Source: Methanobacteriaceae archaeon
GTDB lineage: Archaea > Methanobacteriota > Methanobacteria > Methanobacteriales > Methanobacteriaceae
Direction: 5' to 3'
Length of the DNA: 28,369 bases
NCBI GenBank assembly: GCA_011620845.1
Contig: WOYJ01000129.1
Location: 1 to 28,369 of the forward strand
Under the pieces are notes generated by a model that had not been told where the DNA came from, ran no database searches, and saw nothing but the letters and a program-made list of their open reading frames with translations. The translations under genes were made by a program, and so were the position numbers. Positions 1 to 8,188 of this stretch are shown in pieces; the stretch's first letter is position 1; every line of letters starts with the position of its first letter.

Positions 1-71
1 TTTATCTTGGATTATAATAAATTACCTAAAATTGTAAATATCTAAAATATCAATTTTTCTAAAAACATCAG

Positions 72-95
72 TTTTATATAAACAGTTAACCTAAC
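72..95 (+). promoter_or_regulatory. TATA box plus GTTAACCTAAC element before the antiporter
   Basis: TTTTATATAAA (72-82) is a good archaeal TATA box on the plus strand. It is followed at 85-95 by GTTAACCTAAC, which resembles a half-site of DtxR/IdeR-type operators. The exact reverse complement lies next to the TATA box of the zinc-ribbon gene near 6.37 kb. The rest of bases 1-177 shows only a short GGTGA/TCACC inverted repeat (104-118) and no convincing gene. Confidence 0.45.
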
Positions 96-177
96 TATAA
101 TCAGGTGATGGAGTTCACCATAACTGCTATTTTTATAAGCTAATGACTCCTGCGGAAAATATTCGGAGGAATTATCA

Positions 178-1320
178 TTGGCAATCGATTTAACCCATTA
201 ATTTATTAGTACTGGTTATCATCATCTTCATAGCCAGTTTAATCTCACTGCGACTGGGATTATCAGTGGCAATAATAGAAATAGTTTTAGGAGCTGTTTT
301 TGGGAATCTGGGCTTCTTACAGGTTACGGATTGGATGACCCTGGTAACTTCACTGGGAGGAATACTGTTAACCTTCCTGGCAGGTACAGAGATAAACATA
401 AACCTAATGAGGGAAAAGTATAAAGAAAGTTTTCTGATGGGATTCTGTTCATTCCTGGCTCCGTTTATAGATGTTTCCCTTTACATATTTTGTTACGGGA
501 TGGAACTTAGAGGCAGCTTTAATTGCTGGAATCACACTTTCCACAACTTCTCTGGCAGTGGTGTACTCCGTAGATGGAAACTGATATACCAAACTCTGAT
601 CTGGTGAAGATAATTTTAGCCGCCACCTTCGTAACCGACATATCAACCGCCTTAGCGCTGAGTATAATTTTCATAAAACCAGACCTGTACACCATTCTTT
701 TCATCATGATCTCCATTGCTGTCATAGCCCTGGCAGCCAAATATTCAAAACACATAAAACACATATTCGGTCACGATAAACTGAAAAATAAGGTCATCGA
801 ATCGGAGATAAAATATGTATTTGTGCTTCTGGTAGTGTTCATGTATTTCGCCGTTCTAGGTAATGGACAAACAGTTCTGCCGGCGTTTGTCTTGGGTCTT
901 CTCATGTCCAAAGAATTGGCAAAGGTCAAAGAAGCAACCACCAGGCTAAGAACGGTGGCATACGCGGTAATAACACCTATATTTTTTATAGTAGATGGTT
1001 TAAACGTTTCTTTTTCATTAGTACTGGCTTTTTTAGGCCTATTTGTAATATTATTTGCTATTAAATTTATTTCTAAGTTCATATGGGTTTATTTCCTGGC
1101 CAACAAGTATATACCTAACGGAAGTATGTATAACACACTTCTAATGAGCACAGGATTAACTTTTGGAACCATAGCCAGCGTATTCGGCCTTAACGCAGGA
1201 TACATAGATCAAGTGCAGTACTCAGTATTAATAGGAGTGGTGGTTGCCAGTGCAGTGATATCCACCTTTATAGACCAAAAATGGTTCCTACCACGCCACA
1301 GAGAGGATATAATGAAATAG
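178..1320 (+). pseudogene. Frameshifted CPA-type Na+(K+)/H+ antiporter
   Basis: Integral membrane cation/proton exchanger of the Kef/NapA type. The probable start is TTG 178, with GGAGGA at 165-170. The reading frame then changes three times: near 190-200, between about 470 and 497, and near 570 (GTAGATGG where GTAATGG is expected). Joined across the shifts, the protein is a continuous series of hydrophobic helices. The middle frame reads GWNLEAALIAGITLSTTSLA, typical of the antiporter core, and the last frame (574-1320) supplies about 248 residues with the VTDISTALALS and VLPAFVLGLLMS stretches. All three shifts look like one-base insertions or their equivalent. Without frame repair no functional transporter is made. 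The family call is firm; the transported ion is not known. Sequencing error is the alternative to a true pseudogene. Confidence 0.8.
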
Positions 1321-1396
1321 ATAGATGACAGGAACGAAAACGTTGAATAGACAAGTTAAGGGATATAAAAAAAAGTTAAATAGACGGATGATAGAT

Positions 1397-1960
1397 ATGA
1401 AAGTGTTGAAAAATGCTTTGAAATATGTTCATCAAAGGGAATATGATGGAGGGGGCTTCACACTTTACGAAGGAATTCCAGATGGTAAAAACACCTATTA
1501 CGGCCTCTCAATTCTCAATTTATTGGTAGAAACCCCAAATAACATAGGTAAAACCATTTACTGGCTTGAAAAACTACAAAATAGCCGTGTATTCGGTATA
1601 TATAGAAAATTCAACCTTTTAAACAGTTTAGTCTTGCTGGGTAAAGAACCAAAAATCGCTGCTAAATATATTCAACCTTTGTCTGAAAGAAAAGAATTCC
1701 CCAATCTAGAAATAGCCTACTTAACTACGATTATACTAAAATTAACTGGACATCACAATTTAAATCATATATCTGAATGTATTTTAAAGCAACAAAATGA
1801 TGATGGAGGATTCAACATCGGCGGATCAGATATTCAATCTACTTATTACGCCGTTGAATCTTTAAACTATATCGATGAATCATTGATGGAAAATAAGGAT
1901 GATATCAGTATTTGCAAATTCAGCCGTACACAAAAGAATTGGAGAGTTAATAAGATCTAA
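1397..1960 (+). pseudogene. Truncated prenyltransferase/squalene-cyclase toroid-repeat protein
   Basis: The preferred start is ATG 1397, after a weak GGATGAT site; an in-frame start exists at 1325. The product has alpha-alpha toroid repeats of the prenyltransferase/squalene oxidase class. Two are clear: HQREYDGGGF followed by YYGLSILNLL at the N-terminus, and KQQNDDGGFN followed by STYYAVESLNYI near the C-terminus, with degenerate repeats between. Homology ends near residue 170. From about 1900 the DNA codes in another frame for enolase, and the last 20 or so residues look like out-of-frame enolase sequence. The gene therefore seems to have lost its 3' end in a deletion that joined it to the enolase remnant. 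Substrate and function are unknown; members are often annotated only by the repeat. Confidence 0.6.
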
Positions 1961-2651
1961 AGATCCTCTATTCACTGATGGTAAAGGTGATGAGGGTGGT
2001 TGGGCTCCAAATCTATCTGATTATGAGGCACTGGAAATTCAGGCAAAGGCCTGCGAAGATGTTGGAGATGGATTAGGTATTAAAATTAAACCATCACTGG
2101 ATTTAGCTCCCACTGGACTCTGGGATGAATCTAAAAAGGTATATGTGTATGGTAAGGAAAAGGTCACCAGAAGCACCGGCGAACAGATTGATTTCGTCAC
2201 GGAAATCATCAATACTTACGGCATGTTCTTTGTGGAAGACCCATTACATGAAAATGACTTTGAATGATTTGCCGAACTCACCAGGAAGGTAGGAAACCGA
2301 TACATTATCTGTGGAGACGATATCTTTGTAACCAATACAGATATACTGGCCAAAGGAATAGAAATGGGTGCTGCAAATGCTATTATCATAAAACCCAACC
2401 AGATCGGAACTTTAAGCGATACCTACAGGACAGTTAAACTCGCAAAAGACAACAATTACGCCCTTGTAGTGTCACATCGCTCTGGTGAAACCACAGACGA
2501 AACCATAGCCCATCTAGCAGTGGCTTTCTCCTGTCCACTCATAAGAACAGGAGTCATAGGCTGTGAAAGAATTGCTAAACTCAACGAACTCATCCGTATA
2601 GAGGAGGACATGTCCCACCCGATCATGGCTAAAATCAAAAAATCCATATAA
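1899..2651 (+). pseudogene. eno: Enolase (phosphopyruvate hydratase) 3' remnant
   Basis: Enolase interconverts 2-phosphoglycerate and phosphoenolpyruvate. Only the C-terminal part, about 250 residues, is present. Recognisable pieces are GDEGGWAPN, FVEDPLHENDFE and GDDIFVTN (metal and active-site acids), IIIKPNQIGTLSDTY (catalytic lysine), SHRSGETTDETIAHLAVAF, and RIAKLNELIRIEEDM. The N-terminal domain, roughly 180-190 residues, is absent and replaced by toroid-gene sequence. TGA 2265-2267 interrupts the frame where GGA (Gly) is expected. GCERIAKL also has Cys where the family has Gly, again a G-to-T change. The remnant cannot be active. A methanogen needs enolase for gluconeogenesis, so an intact copy is presumably elsewhere in the genome. 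Confidence 0.85.
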
Positions 2652-2679
2652 CCCTATATTTTGACACATTCAGGAGAAA

Positions 2680-3241
2680 GTGAGTTTTTTGAACCTCTGG
2701 AAAGATATAAAAACCAGGCCATCACCGAAGGTGGTTTATGCGGTTGTTGAAATTCCAAAAGGTTCCAGGAACAAGTATGAATACGAATTGGAAAGAGGAG
2801 TATTTGTAGTGGAAGGGTTTTATATTCTCCATTTATATAAATCCCCCATAGAATACGGCATGATACCCCAAACAATTGGAGATGATGGAACCCCACTGGA
2901 CATCATGGTTATGATGCACCAGCAACCTTCCCTGGATGCATCATAGAATGCAGGCCCATCGGAGTGATGAAGATGACCGATGAAGGAGAAAGAGACGATA
3001 AAATATTGGGTGTACCAGTAAATGACCCGGGATTTACCGACATCAATGACATTCAGGATGTTCCACCCCCCATTTTTAGAGGAAATAGAACACTTTTTCC
3101 GTGAATACAAAAAAATTAGAAGGAAAAACCACACAAATTCTGGGCTGGAAAAACAGAGATAAAGCACTGAAAGCCATCGAGTATTCAACAGATCTCTACA
3201 ATGAGATGCTGTTCCTGAAATCACTTTTCCTGTTAAAATAG
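2680..3241 (+). pseudogene. ppa: Soluble inorganic pyrophosphatase, copy 1, decayed
   Basis: Family I pyrophosphatase, which hydrolyses PPi in the cytoplasm. It starts at GTG 2680 behind CAGGAGA. VVYAVVEIPKGSRNKYEYE and EYGMIPQT are clear. Between them (about 2815-2850) the frame leaves and returns, so the expected RVLYSP segment appears only in another frame. Further one-base lesions lie near 2922-2925 (CAGCAACC for CAGCCAACC), in the T run at 3073-3077 and in the A run at 3109-3115. With these repaired the protein continues through KLEGKTTQILGW to TAG 3239-3241. The metal-binding signature reads DGTPLD instead of DGDPxD, so one aspartate is lost, and this is not a frameshift effect. It is a paralogue of the copy at 4.5-5.0 kb, and the lesions differ. 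Confidence 0.85.
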
Positions 3242-3275
3242 GTAAGTTTATTGATTAATTTAAAAAGATGGAATT

Positions 3276-4472
3276 ATGAACAAGTTTAAAGATTTCATGA
3301 ACAACAACGCCCTTAAATTCATCATCCTCATGGGGGTGGTAAGTCTCTTTGCAGACATGACCTACGAGGGAGCACGCAGTATAACTGGACCCTATCTGGC
3401 TATTTTAGGGGCAAGTGCAGTTACTGTGGGATTTGTAGCTGGATTTGGTGAATTAATAGGTTATATAATGCGATTTCTCTCAGGATATCTTACTGACCGT
3501 ACTCGCAGTTATTGGGCTATTACCGTGACCGGTTACTTGATTAATCTGATGGCTGTGCCTCTTTTGGCTTTGGCTGGAAGTTGGGAAATAGCTGCAGCAT
3601 TGATCATCGCGGAACGAACTGGAAAAGGCCTTCGGGCACCTTCTAGAGATGTAATGTTATCCTATGCCTGCAGCCAAGTTGGTCACGGATGGGGTTTTGG
3701 TTTACATGAGGCTCTGGATCAGATTGGGGCGATATTGGGTCCTTTGATCGTTGCAGTTATTCTTTTTTCTCATGGAAGTTATCAGATAGGATTTGCCTTT
3801 CTTTTACTACCTGCCCTATTGGCCATTTCAGTATTGATGATTTCTAGATTCCTCTATCCTCATCCTCACGAATTAGAAGTCAAAATCCCCCAATTAGACA
3901 CTAAGGGATTTAAAAAAGCTTACTGGCTGTACGTAATTGCAGCAGCCTTAATAGCAGCAGGTTTTGCGGATTTCGCTCTTATAGCCTACCATTTTGAGAA
4001 GGTAGCTATTGTTTCCACTGCTTTGATACCCATTTTTTATGCAGTGGCCATGGGCGTGGATGGTGTTGCAGCCTTAGTATTTGGAAGATTATTTGATAAA
4101 ATAGGGTTATCCATCATGATCGTGGTGGCTTTAATCTCCTCACTTTTTGCTCCTCTGGTATTTCTGGGTGGATCTTATCTTGCTTTCATAGGGATGGTGC
4201 TATGGGGAGTGAGTATGGGTGCGCAGGAATCTATAATGAGATCTTCAGTTGCAGTCATGTCTACTGTGGAAAAACGCGGTTCTGCCTACGGTGTTTTCCA
4301 AACTATTTACGGTATTTCATGGTTTGCTGGAAGTTTACTCATGGGTGCGTTATATGATTTCTCCATAACCTATCTGATAGTCTTCTCTGTCTTAATACAA
4401 CTTATTTCTATTCCTGTTTTTATTTCAATGTTAAGAATACGGAATCAAAAAGGAGAGAATATCAAAATATAA
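3276..4472 (+). CDS. MFS transporter
   Basis: Intact 398-residue polytopic membrane protein of the major facilitator superfamily. The length and hydrophobic pattern fit about 12 transmembrane helices, with a cytoplasmic break near residues 195-215 (YPHPHELEVKIPQLDTKGF). The loop between helices 2 and 3 has the MFS motif A form, GYLTDRTRSYW. ERTGKGLRAPSRD follows helix 4 and is shared with a group of archaeal and bacterial MFS proteins of unknown substrate. GWGFGLHEALDQIGAILGP is a conserved helix-5 segment. The start has only a weak upstream GATGG. The gene lies between two broken pyrophosphatase genes yet shows no lesion, so it is probably under selection. The substrate cannot be inferred. 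Confidence 0.85.
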   Translation: MNKFKDFMNNNALKFIILMGVVSLFADMTYEGARSITGPYLAILGASAVTVGFVAGFGELIGYIMRFLSGYLTDRTRSYWAITVTGYLINLMAVPLLALAGSWEIAAALIIAERTGKGLRAPSRDVMLSYACSQVGHGWGFGLHEALDQIGAILGPLIVAVILFSHGSYQIGFAFLLLPALLAISVLMISRFLYPHPHELEVKIPQLDTKGFKKAYWLYVIAAALIAAGFADFALIAYHFEKVAIVSTALIPIFYAVAMGVDGVAALVFGRLFDKIGLSIMIVVALISSLFAPLVFLGGSYLAFIGMVLWGVSMGAQESIMRSSVAVMSTVEKRGSAYGVFQTIYGISWFAGSLLMGALYDFSITYLIVFSVLIQLISIPVFISMLRIRNQKGENIKI

Positions 4473-4476
4473 CAGA

Positions 4477-5012
4477 ATGCCAAAATATATGAATTTATGG
4501 AAAGAAATACCAACCGGACCATCGGTCCCAGAGGTAATATATGCAGTAATTGAAATACCAAAAGGTTCCAGGAACAAATAAGAATACGATAAGAAATTGG
4601 AAGCATTTGCACTGGATAGAGTTCTTCACTCCCCGGTCCATTATCCTGCAGAATACGGTATAATACCCCAAACATTGTGGGATGATGGAGACCCTATGGA
4701 TATCATCGTATTAATGGAACAGCCAACATTTCCGGGATGTGTAATTGAATCTCGGCCTGTTGGAGTGATGAAAATGATAGATAGCGGCGATAGTGATGAT
4801 AAAATACTAAGTGTTCCTGTCAACGATCCTAGATATAAAGAGGTGAATGATATCGATGATCTCCCAAAGGCCGTGTTGAATGAAATAGCAGAATTTTTCA
4901 GGTCTTATAAAAAATTGGAAGGGAAAAGACCGAAGTTTTAGGATGGGAAGATAAAAGTGCAGCGATAGATGCTATAAATCATTCCATTGACCTGTATAAA
5001 AAGGAAGTTTAG
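4477..5012 (+). pseudogene. ppa: Soluble inorganic pyrophosphatase, copy 2, broken
   Basis: Second family I pyrophosphatase, with ATG 4477 just after the MFS gene. KGSRNK is followed by an in-frame TAA (4579-4581) where TAT (Tyr of KYEYDK) is expected, a single T-to-A change. The frame continues normally through AFALDRVLHSPVHYPAEYG, IIPQTLWDDGDPMDIIVLM (all signature aspartates present) and VGVMKMIDSGDSDDKIL. Near 4924-4927 one A is missing from a run (GGGAAAAGACC), ending the frame early. The true C-terminus, EVLGWEDKSAAIDAI to KKEV and TAG 5010-5012, lies in the next frame. The copy keeps its active site better than copy 1, so two repairs would restore a normal enzyme of about 177 residues. 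Its stop directly abuts the convergent DUF362 stop. Confidence 0.85.
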
Positions 5013-6113
5013 TTATACCCTATTCAACAGAGCATTTAAAGATTTCTCTAAAGCAACAGGAACATTCTTATATTGTATCTGGGAAGCTACTTCACCCAAT
5101 CCTATATCCATTGAATGTTTTATATAGGGGTGTTCTTTAATTGGGAGTTTATCCACTTTAACCGCGTTGTTACTCAGAAAGAGTATTAACCTCTCGTATA
5201 TCCTGGGCAATGCCGGTAAAGATTTTCTTAGATGTCTTATTATGGCCAGTGCAAAGGATTCCGCAGCTACCGGGTCACGACTGGCAAATACCAGTCCTGG
5301 TTCAAGGTTAACAACGTGGGCCTTGGCGAATTTCAGTCTACCAATTCCCAGTACTTGTGAATCAGGACCGAATGTGGTCTGGGCTTTGGTGGCCACAAAA
5401 AGGGTTGATCTGAGTTTGTTCCTTATTGCGTCGTTTATTTCCACGATTTTTTCTATGAATGTGCCGGTGTGATCGTTTACCGATTTAAGGGAACTGCCCA
5501 GGGCATCGGCTTTGATAAAGAAATTATAGGGGCCGTTGGCATGGAATTCCATCCTGCTGTCTTCTCGCAGGCAGCCCACCATATTTTTAAAGCCTAATGT
5601 AGCCCCTGCCTGGCTATGGGTGCTCAACCGGGGCAGGTTGATGATATGATCCGCTTTCTCTATCCAGCGGGTTAGGTAGAAACCGTTCCGCCATGACGGG
5701 GTTTTGGTGGATTTATGGTGGTAGAAACCTTCGTACCATCCCTCCTCCTCGAAACTAATGAAGTTATCTTTCTCTGTGCCCATCCTTGACTTTATATAGT
5801 TATCCCTGGTTTTCCCCCGGATTACACCTCCGGGGTGGTGTAGGACGCTTTTTATACCGGATTGATCCCCTATAACCACCTTCGCTCCTTTTTCTTTGAG
5901 TATTTTTGAGATAACTGTCATGGCCAGGGGATGTGTGGTGGATGGGTAGGGATGGGGCGAGTTCAAGGCAGGTTTAAGCAAAACTACATCTCCCGGGGAT
6001 AGCCACTCTAAATTATCGGTGGATTTTAAAAATAAGTCCTTAATTTCCCCTGAAAGAGTTTGAGATGAGGAGTTTGATTCAACCCCATTGACATAGAGTA
6101 TTCCATCCTTCAT
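5013..6113 (-). CDS. DUF362 domain protein
   Basis: Intact 366-residue soluble protein of the DUF362 family, whose biochemical role is not established. Family features seen are GDVVLLKPALNSPHPYPSTT near residue 43, GAKVVIGDQSG near 75, ADHIINLPRLSTHSQAG near 155 followed by GATLGFKNMVGCLREDSR, and ASRDPVAAESFALAIIRHL near 285. There is no ferredoxin-type cysteine cluster, unlike many DUF362 proteins that carry a 4Fe-4S domain. It has no signal peptide or membrane segment. The stop abuts the stop of the convergent pyrophosphatase remnant with no spacer, so readthrough or antisense overlap is likely. A short palindrome lies in the promoter region. Confidence 0.8.
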   Translation of the reverse strand: MKDGILYVNGVESNSSSQTLSGEIKDLFLKSTDNLEWLSPGDVVLLKPALNSPHPYPSTTHPLAMTVISKILKEKGAKVVIGDQSGIKSVLHHPGGVIRGKTRDNYIKSRMGTEKDNFISFEEEGWYEGFYHHKSTKTPSWRNGFYLTRWIEKADHIINLPRLSTHSQAGATLGFKNMVGCLREDSRMEFHANGPYNFFIKADALGSSLKSVNDHTGTFIEKIVEINDAIRNKLRSTLFVATKAQTTFGPDSQVLGIGRLKFAKAHVVNLEPGLVFASRDPVAAESFALAIIRHLRKSLPALPRIYERLILFLSNNAVKVDKLPIKEHPYIKHSMDIGLGEVASQIQYKNVPVALEKSLNALLNRV

Positions 6114-6130
6114 AGAAACCGTAATTTAAT

Positions 6131-6146
6131 ATGTTTTTTAAAACAT
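6131..6146. promoter_or_regulatory. Palindrome in the DUF362 promoter
   Basis: ATGTTTT-TT-AAAACAT is a perfect 7-2-7 inverted repeat 18-33 bases upstream of the DUF362 start codon, where a TATA box or operator would lie. The AT-rich composition makes chance possible. Confidence 0.3.
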
Positions 6147-6181
6147 TTAACAGTATTTTAATTTGAAAGGAGAACTGTTTC

Positions 6182-6322
6182 TTAACCCTTCTCAAACTCA
6201 CATTTCTCACATTTAGCGCATGGAGGTAACGGATCGGTATCATCATCAAGATTCAAATCTTCACCACAATTGATACAAACATATCGTCCGGTGCCTGGTT
6301 TTTGACCACATTTAAATGTCAT
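6182..6322 (-). CDS. Small zinc-ribbon protein (46 residues)
   Basis: Short gene starting at ATG 6320-6322 with a strong ribosome binding site (AGAGGTGAT) 5 bases before it, and a TATA box at a suitable distance. The product begins MTFKCGQKPGTGRYVC. It has six cysteines, C5, C16, C19, C35, C38 and C41. The C16-x2-C19 and C35-x2-C38 pairs, separated by an acidic loop (LDDDTD), form a rubredoxin-like zinc ribbon. It belongs to the short zinc-ribbon proteins common in anaerobes. A role in metal binding or redox is inferred only from the fold; no partner is known. The gene is probably monocistronic, because both neighbours have their own upstream sequences. Confidence 0.8.
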   Translation of the reverse strand: MTFKCGQKPGTGRYVCINCGEDLNLDDDTDPLPPCAKCEKCEFEKG

Positions 6323-6357
6323 GAAATCACCTCTAATACTCATATGTGGGTGAGTAG

Positions 6358-6382
6358 TATATAAATTATCGTTAGGTTAACC
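6358..6382 (-). promoter_or_regulatory. TATA box and DtxR-like half-site of the zinc-ribbon gene
   Basis: Read on the minus strand, GGTTAACCTAAC (6371-6382) is followed after 3 bases by AATTTATATA (6358-6367). This TATA box is about 36-45 bases before the ATG, which gives a short leader holding the ribosome binding site. The first element matches the core of DtxR/IdeR operators (TTAGGTTAG-type half-site) and recurs at 85-95. Confidence 0.5.
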
Positions 6383-6391
6383 ATTCAAAAT

Positions 6392-6415
6392 ACCTAATCA
6401 TGAACCTAATCAGGA
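6392..6415. repeat. 12-base tandem repeat upstream of the zinc-ribbon gene
   Basis: ACCTAATCATGA and ACCTAATCAGGA stand head to tail (11 of 12 bases equal), about 10 bases beyond the DtxR-like half-site. They contain CCTAA, the other arm of such operators, so they may be part of the same regulatory region. Confidence 0.45.
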
Positions 6416-6429
6416 CCCTTTACGTCAAT

Positions 6430-7465
6430 TCACTGTACTAAAATATAATGTACACTACGGCCGCTGCCTTCTTGTTTTAAAACATTTAAATCCATTAATT
6501 TATAGATCTCATCTAAAGCAGCCCTGTTTGATAAATTAAACATGCTTCTAATGTCTCTGTTAGTGATTTTACCTTTTTTAATAATGAATTCAACGATTTT
6601 CATCTGCCTATCATTAAGTGCAACCTGACCACGTTCTTTGAGGATCTTCACATCTTTACTCAAACCTAAAACTTTCTCTCTAACCGTTTTCATACTGTCA
6701 GAAACACCATCTGTAAAATATTCCAACCATTCAGTTACATCAATAGTTTCCGGGTCAACAGTCTGGAGAGCGGCATAATAAACTGGCTGGTCATGGTCGT
6801 AGTAATCATCCAAAGCAAAAAATCTCTTCAAATCAAAGCCACGTTTATAAAGTACTAATGTGGCTATGATACGTGTTGTTCTACCATTTCCATCGATAAA
6901 TGGGTGTATCCTGACCATTTCATAATGGGTTAAACCGGCCATAATAACAGAATCAATCTCTTCAATATCCGGGGAATTTAATCATCCCAAAAATTCATCA
7001 ATAAGTTCAGGAACATCTTCAGTTAAGGGTGGCATACAATACGGTTTCCCCAAAACCATTAATCATCTGACCTGTCTGTCTCTAAGAACACCCTCATCCT
7101 GGGGATTATCCAGGGTTTCTTTGGTCACAATACCATGAATTTCCAGTAGGTCATCCACAGTAAATGGCTCACGGTTAGCAAACTCTGGGACCCTGTCCAA
7201 AGCTTCGAGATAATTTAAAACCTCTTGATGATCCTTTCGCCTAGCCATAACCTCTCGACCATCAGCCAGGGCACTGACATCTTCAAAGGAGGAGGTTGCC
7301 TTCTATTGCTGTTGAAGAGTGAGCACTCCTCAAGATAGCATCTCTGCGAAGAGAAACTTCCCACTCAGGAATAAGAGGAGCGTTGAGTGTGAATACCAGG
7401 GACTCTGCAATATAGGTGAGATTTTTAAATATCCTGTTTATAAATTTGAATTTTGGTTGAAACAT
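6430..7465 (-). pseudogene. Fic-domain protein with winged helix, broken
   Basis: Fic proteins usually transfer AMP from ATP to protein hydroxyls. ATG 7463-7465 begins a Fic_N-like region that includes SSTAIEGN, the inhibitory-helix motif (S/T)xxxE(G/N). Near 7287 the frame shifts into FEDVSALADGREV. After LRDRQV a short frame excursion lies at about 7040-7062, with TGA at its edge. TGA 6982-6984 then replaces an expected TGG in FLG(W)LNSPD. The catalytic loop HPFIDGNGRTTR is intact (6943-6860 region), and the C-terminal 60 residues form a winged helix (NDRQMKIVEFIIKKGKITNRDI). The architecture of about 345 residues is the common chromosomal Fic_N-Fic-wHTH type. With at least three lesions it cannot yield the full protein. 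The AT-rich repeats at 7490-7520 are its likely promoter. Confidence 0.85.
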
Positions 7466-7551
7466 TTCACAGTAGAAGTTTGTATTATTTAATATATTAA
7501 TATTATTAATATTATTTTAATCTCAAACACGATGGGGATCATAAGTCACAA

Positions 7552-8170
7552 TCAGGTGATTTTCCTTTCTAATAATAAATAAGAAAACACCATAACCCAC
7601 ACCAAAAATGTGAAGATGGTTATCCGCTCCAACAAACCCCCTTAAGGTGAATTTATTTGCAATTGAAGCTGCAGTCATCCCTCCGGATATCAAGATCACC
7701 AGGACTGAGAGATATAGAGTACCATACAAATGGTTTGTTTTTCCTTTCCTTTCTGAATGAAAATCCAGCCAGGAATACGGCTAATATAGTTAAGAGGGAT
7801 GTGATTCCGGCGAGTATCAGGTGGATGGTACCGGCTAGAGTTGCTGGTGCTCCGCGAGGGTCCTGTGAGAAGAAGATAAACAGGAGGCCCAGAATACCAA
7901 TTAAGGCAATCATCACCGCCACGGCCTTTAATGTTTTACCTTTAGCTAGTTCAGGGTCCTGAAAAATTCCATAACTAAATAAAATTAACGATACATTGTA
8001 TATGGCGAATAGAATACTCAACACCAATAAATTTGGTGACCCTGGTATGAGGAGTTCGCTTATGGAATTATAAAGGGATTGTAATCCCCACGTAAGGCGC
8101 CTCCCATGAAAACTGCGATGATGTAGATTAAAGGATCAATTATTCCCAGTAATGGATAGATTTTCTTCAT
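7552..8170 (-). pseudogene. DUF998 membrane protein, frameshifted
   Basis: Small polytopic membrane protein of the DUF998 family, function unknown. The start is ATG 8168-8170 (MKKIYPLLGIIDPLIYIIAV) with GGAG 11-12 bases upstream; an in-frame ATG at 8185 is less likely. Three frame changes are visible: near 8080 after GALRGDYNP, near 7730 after RKNKPF, and near 7640 in a G run after ANKFTL. Repaired, the protein has about 205 residues and six hydrophobic segments, ending in SYLLLERKIT with TGA at 7552-7554. All three shifts are one-base changes, and at least one is in a homopolymer. The gene follows DUF763 by under 20 bases and probably shared its transcript. Confidence 0.8.
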
Positions 8171-8188
8171 TTCAATAAACTCCATTTT

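Noticed and set aside
108..143. 11-codon leader ORF before the antiporter
   Set aside because: The ATG overlaps the only ribosome-binding-like sequence (AGGTG), so translation is unlikely, and the peptide has no regulatory codon pattern.
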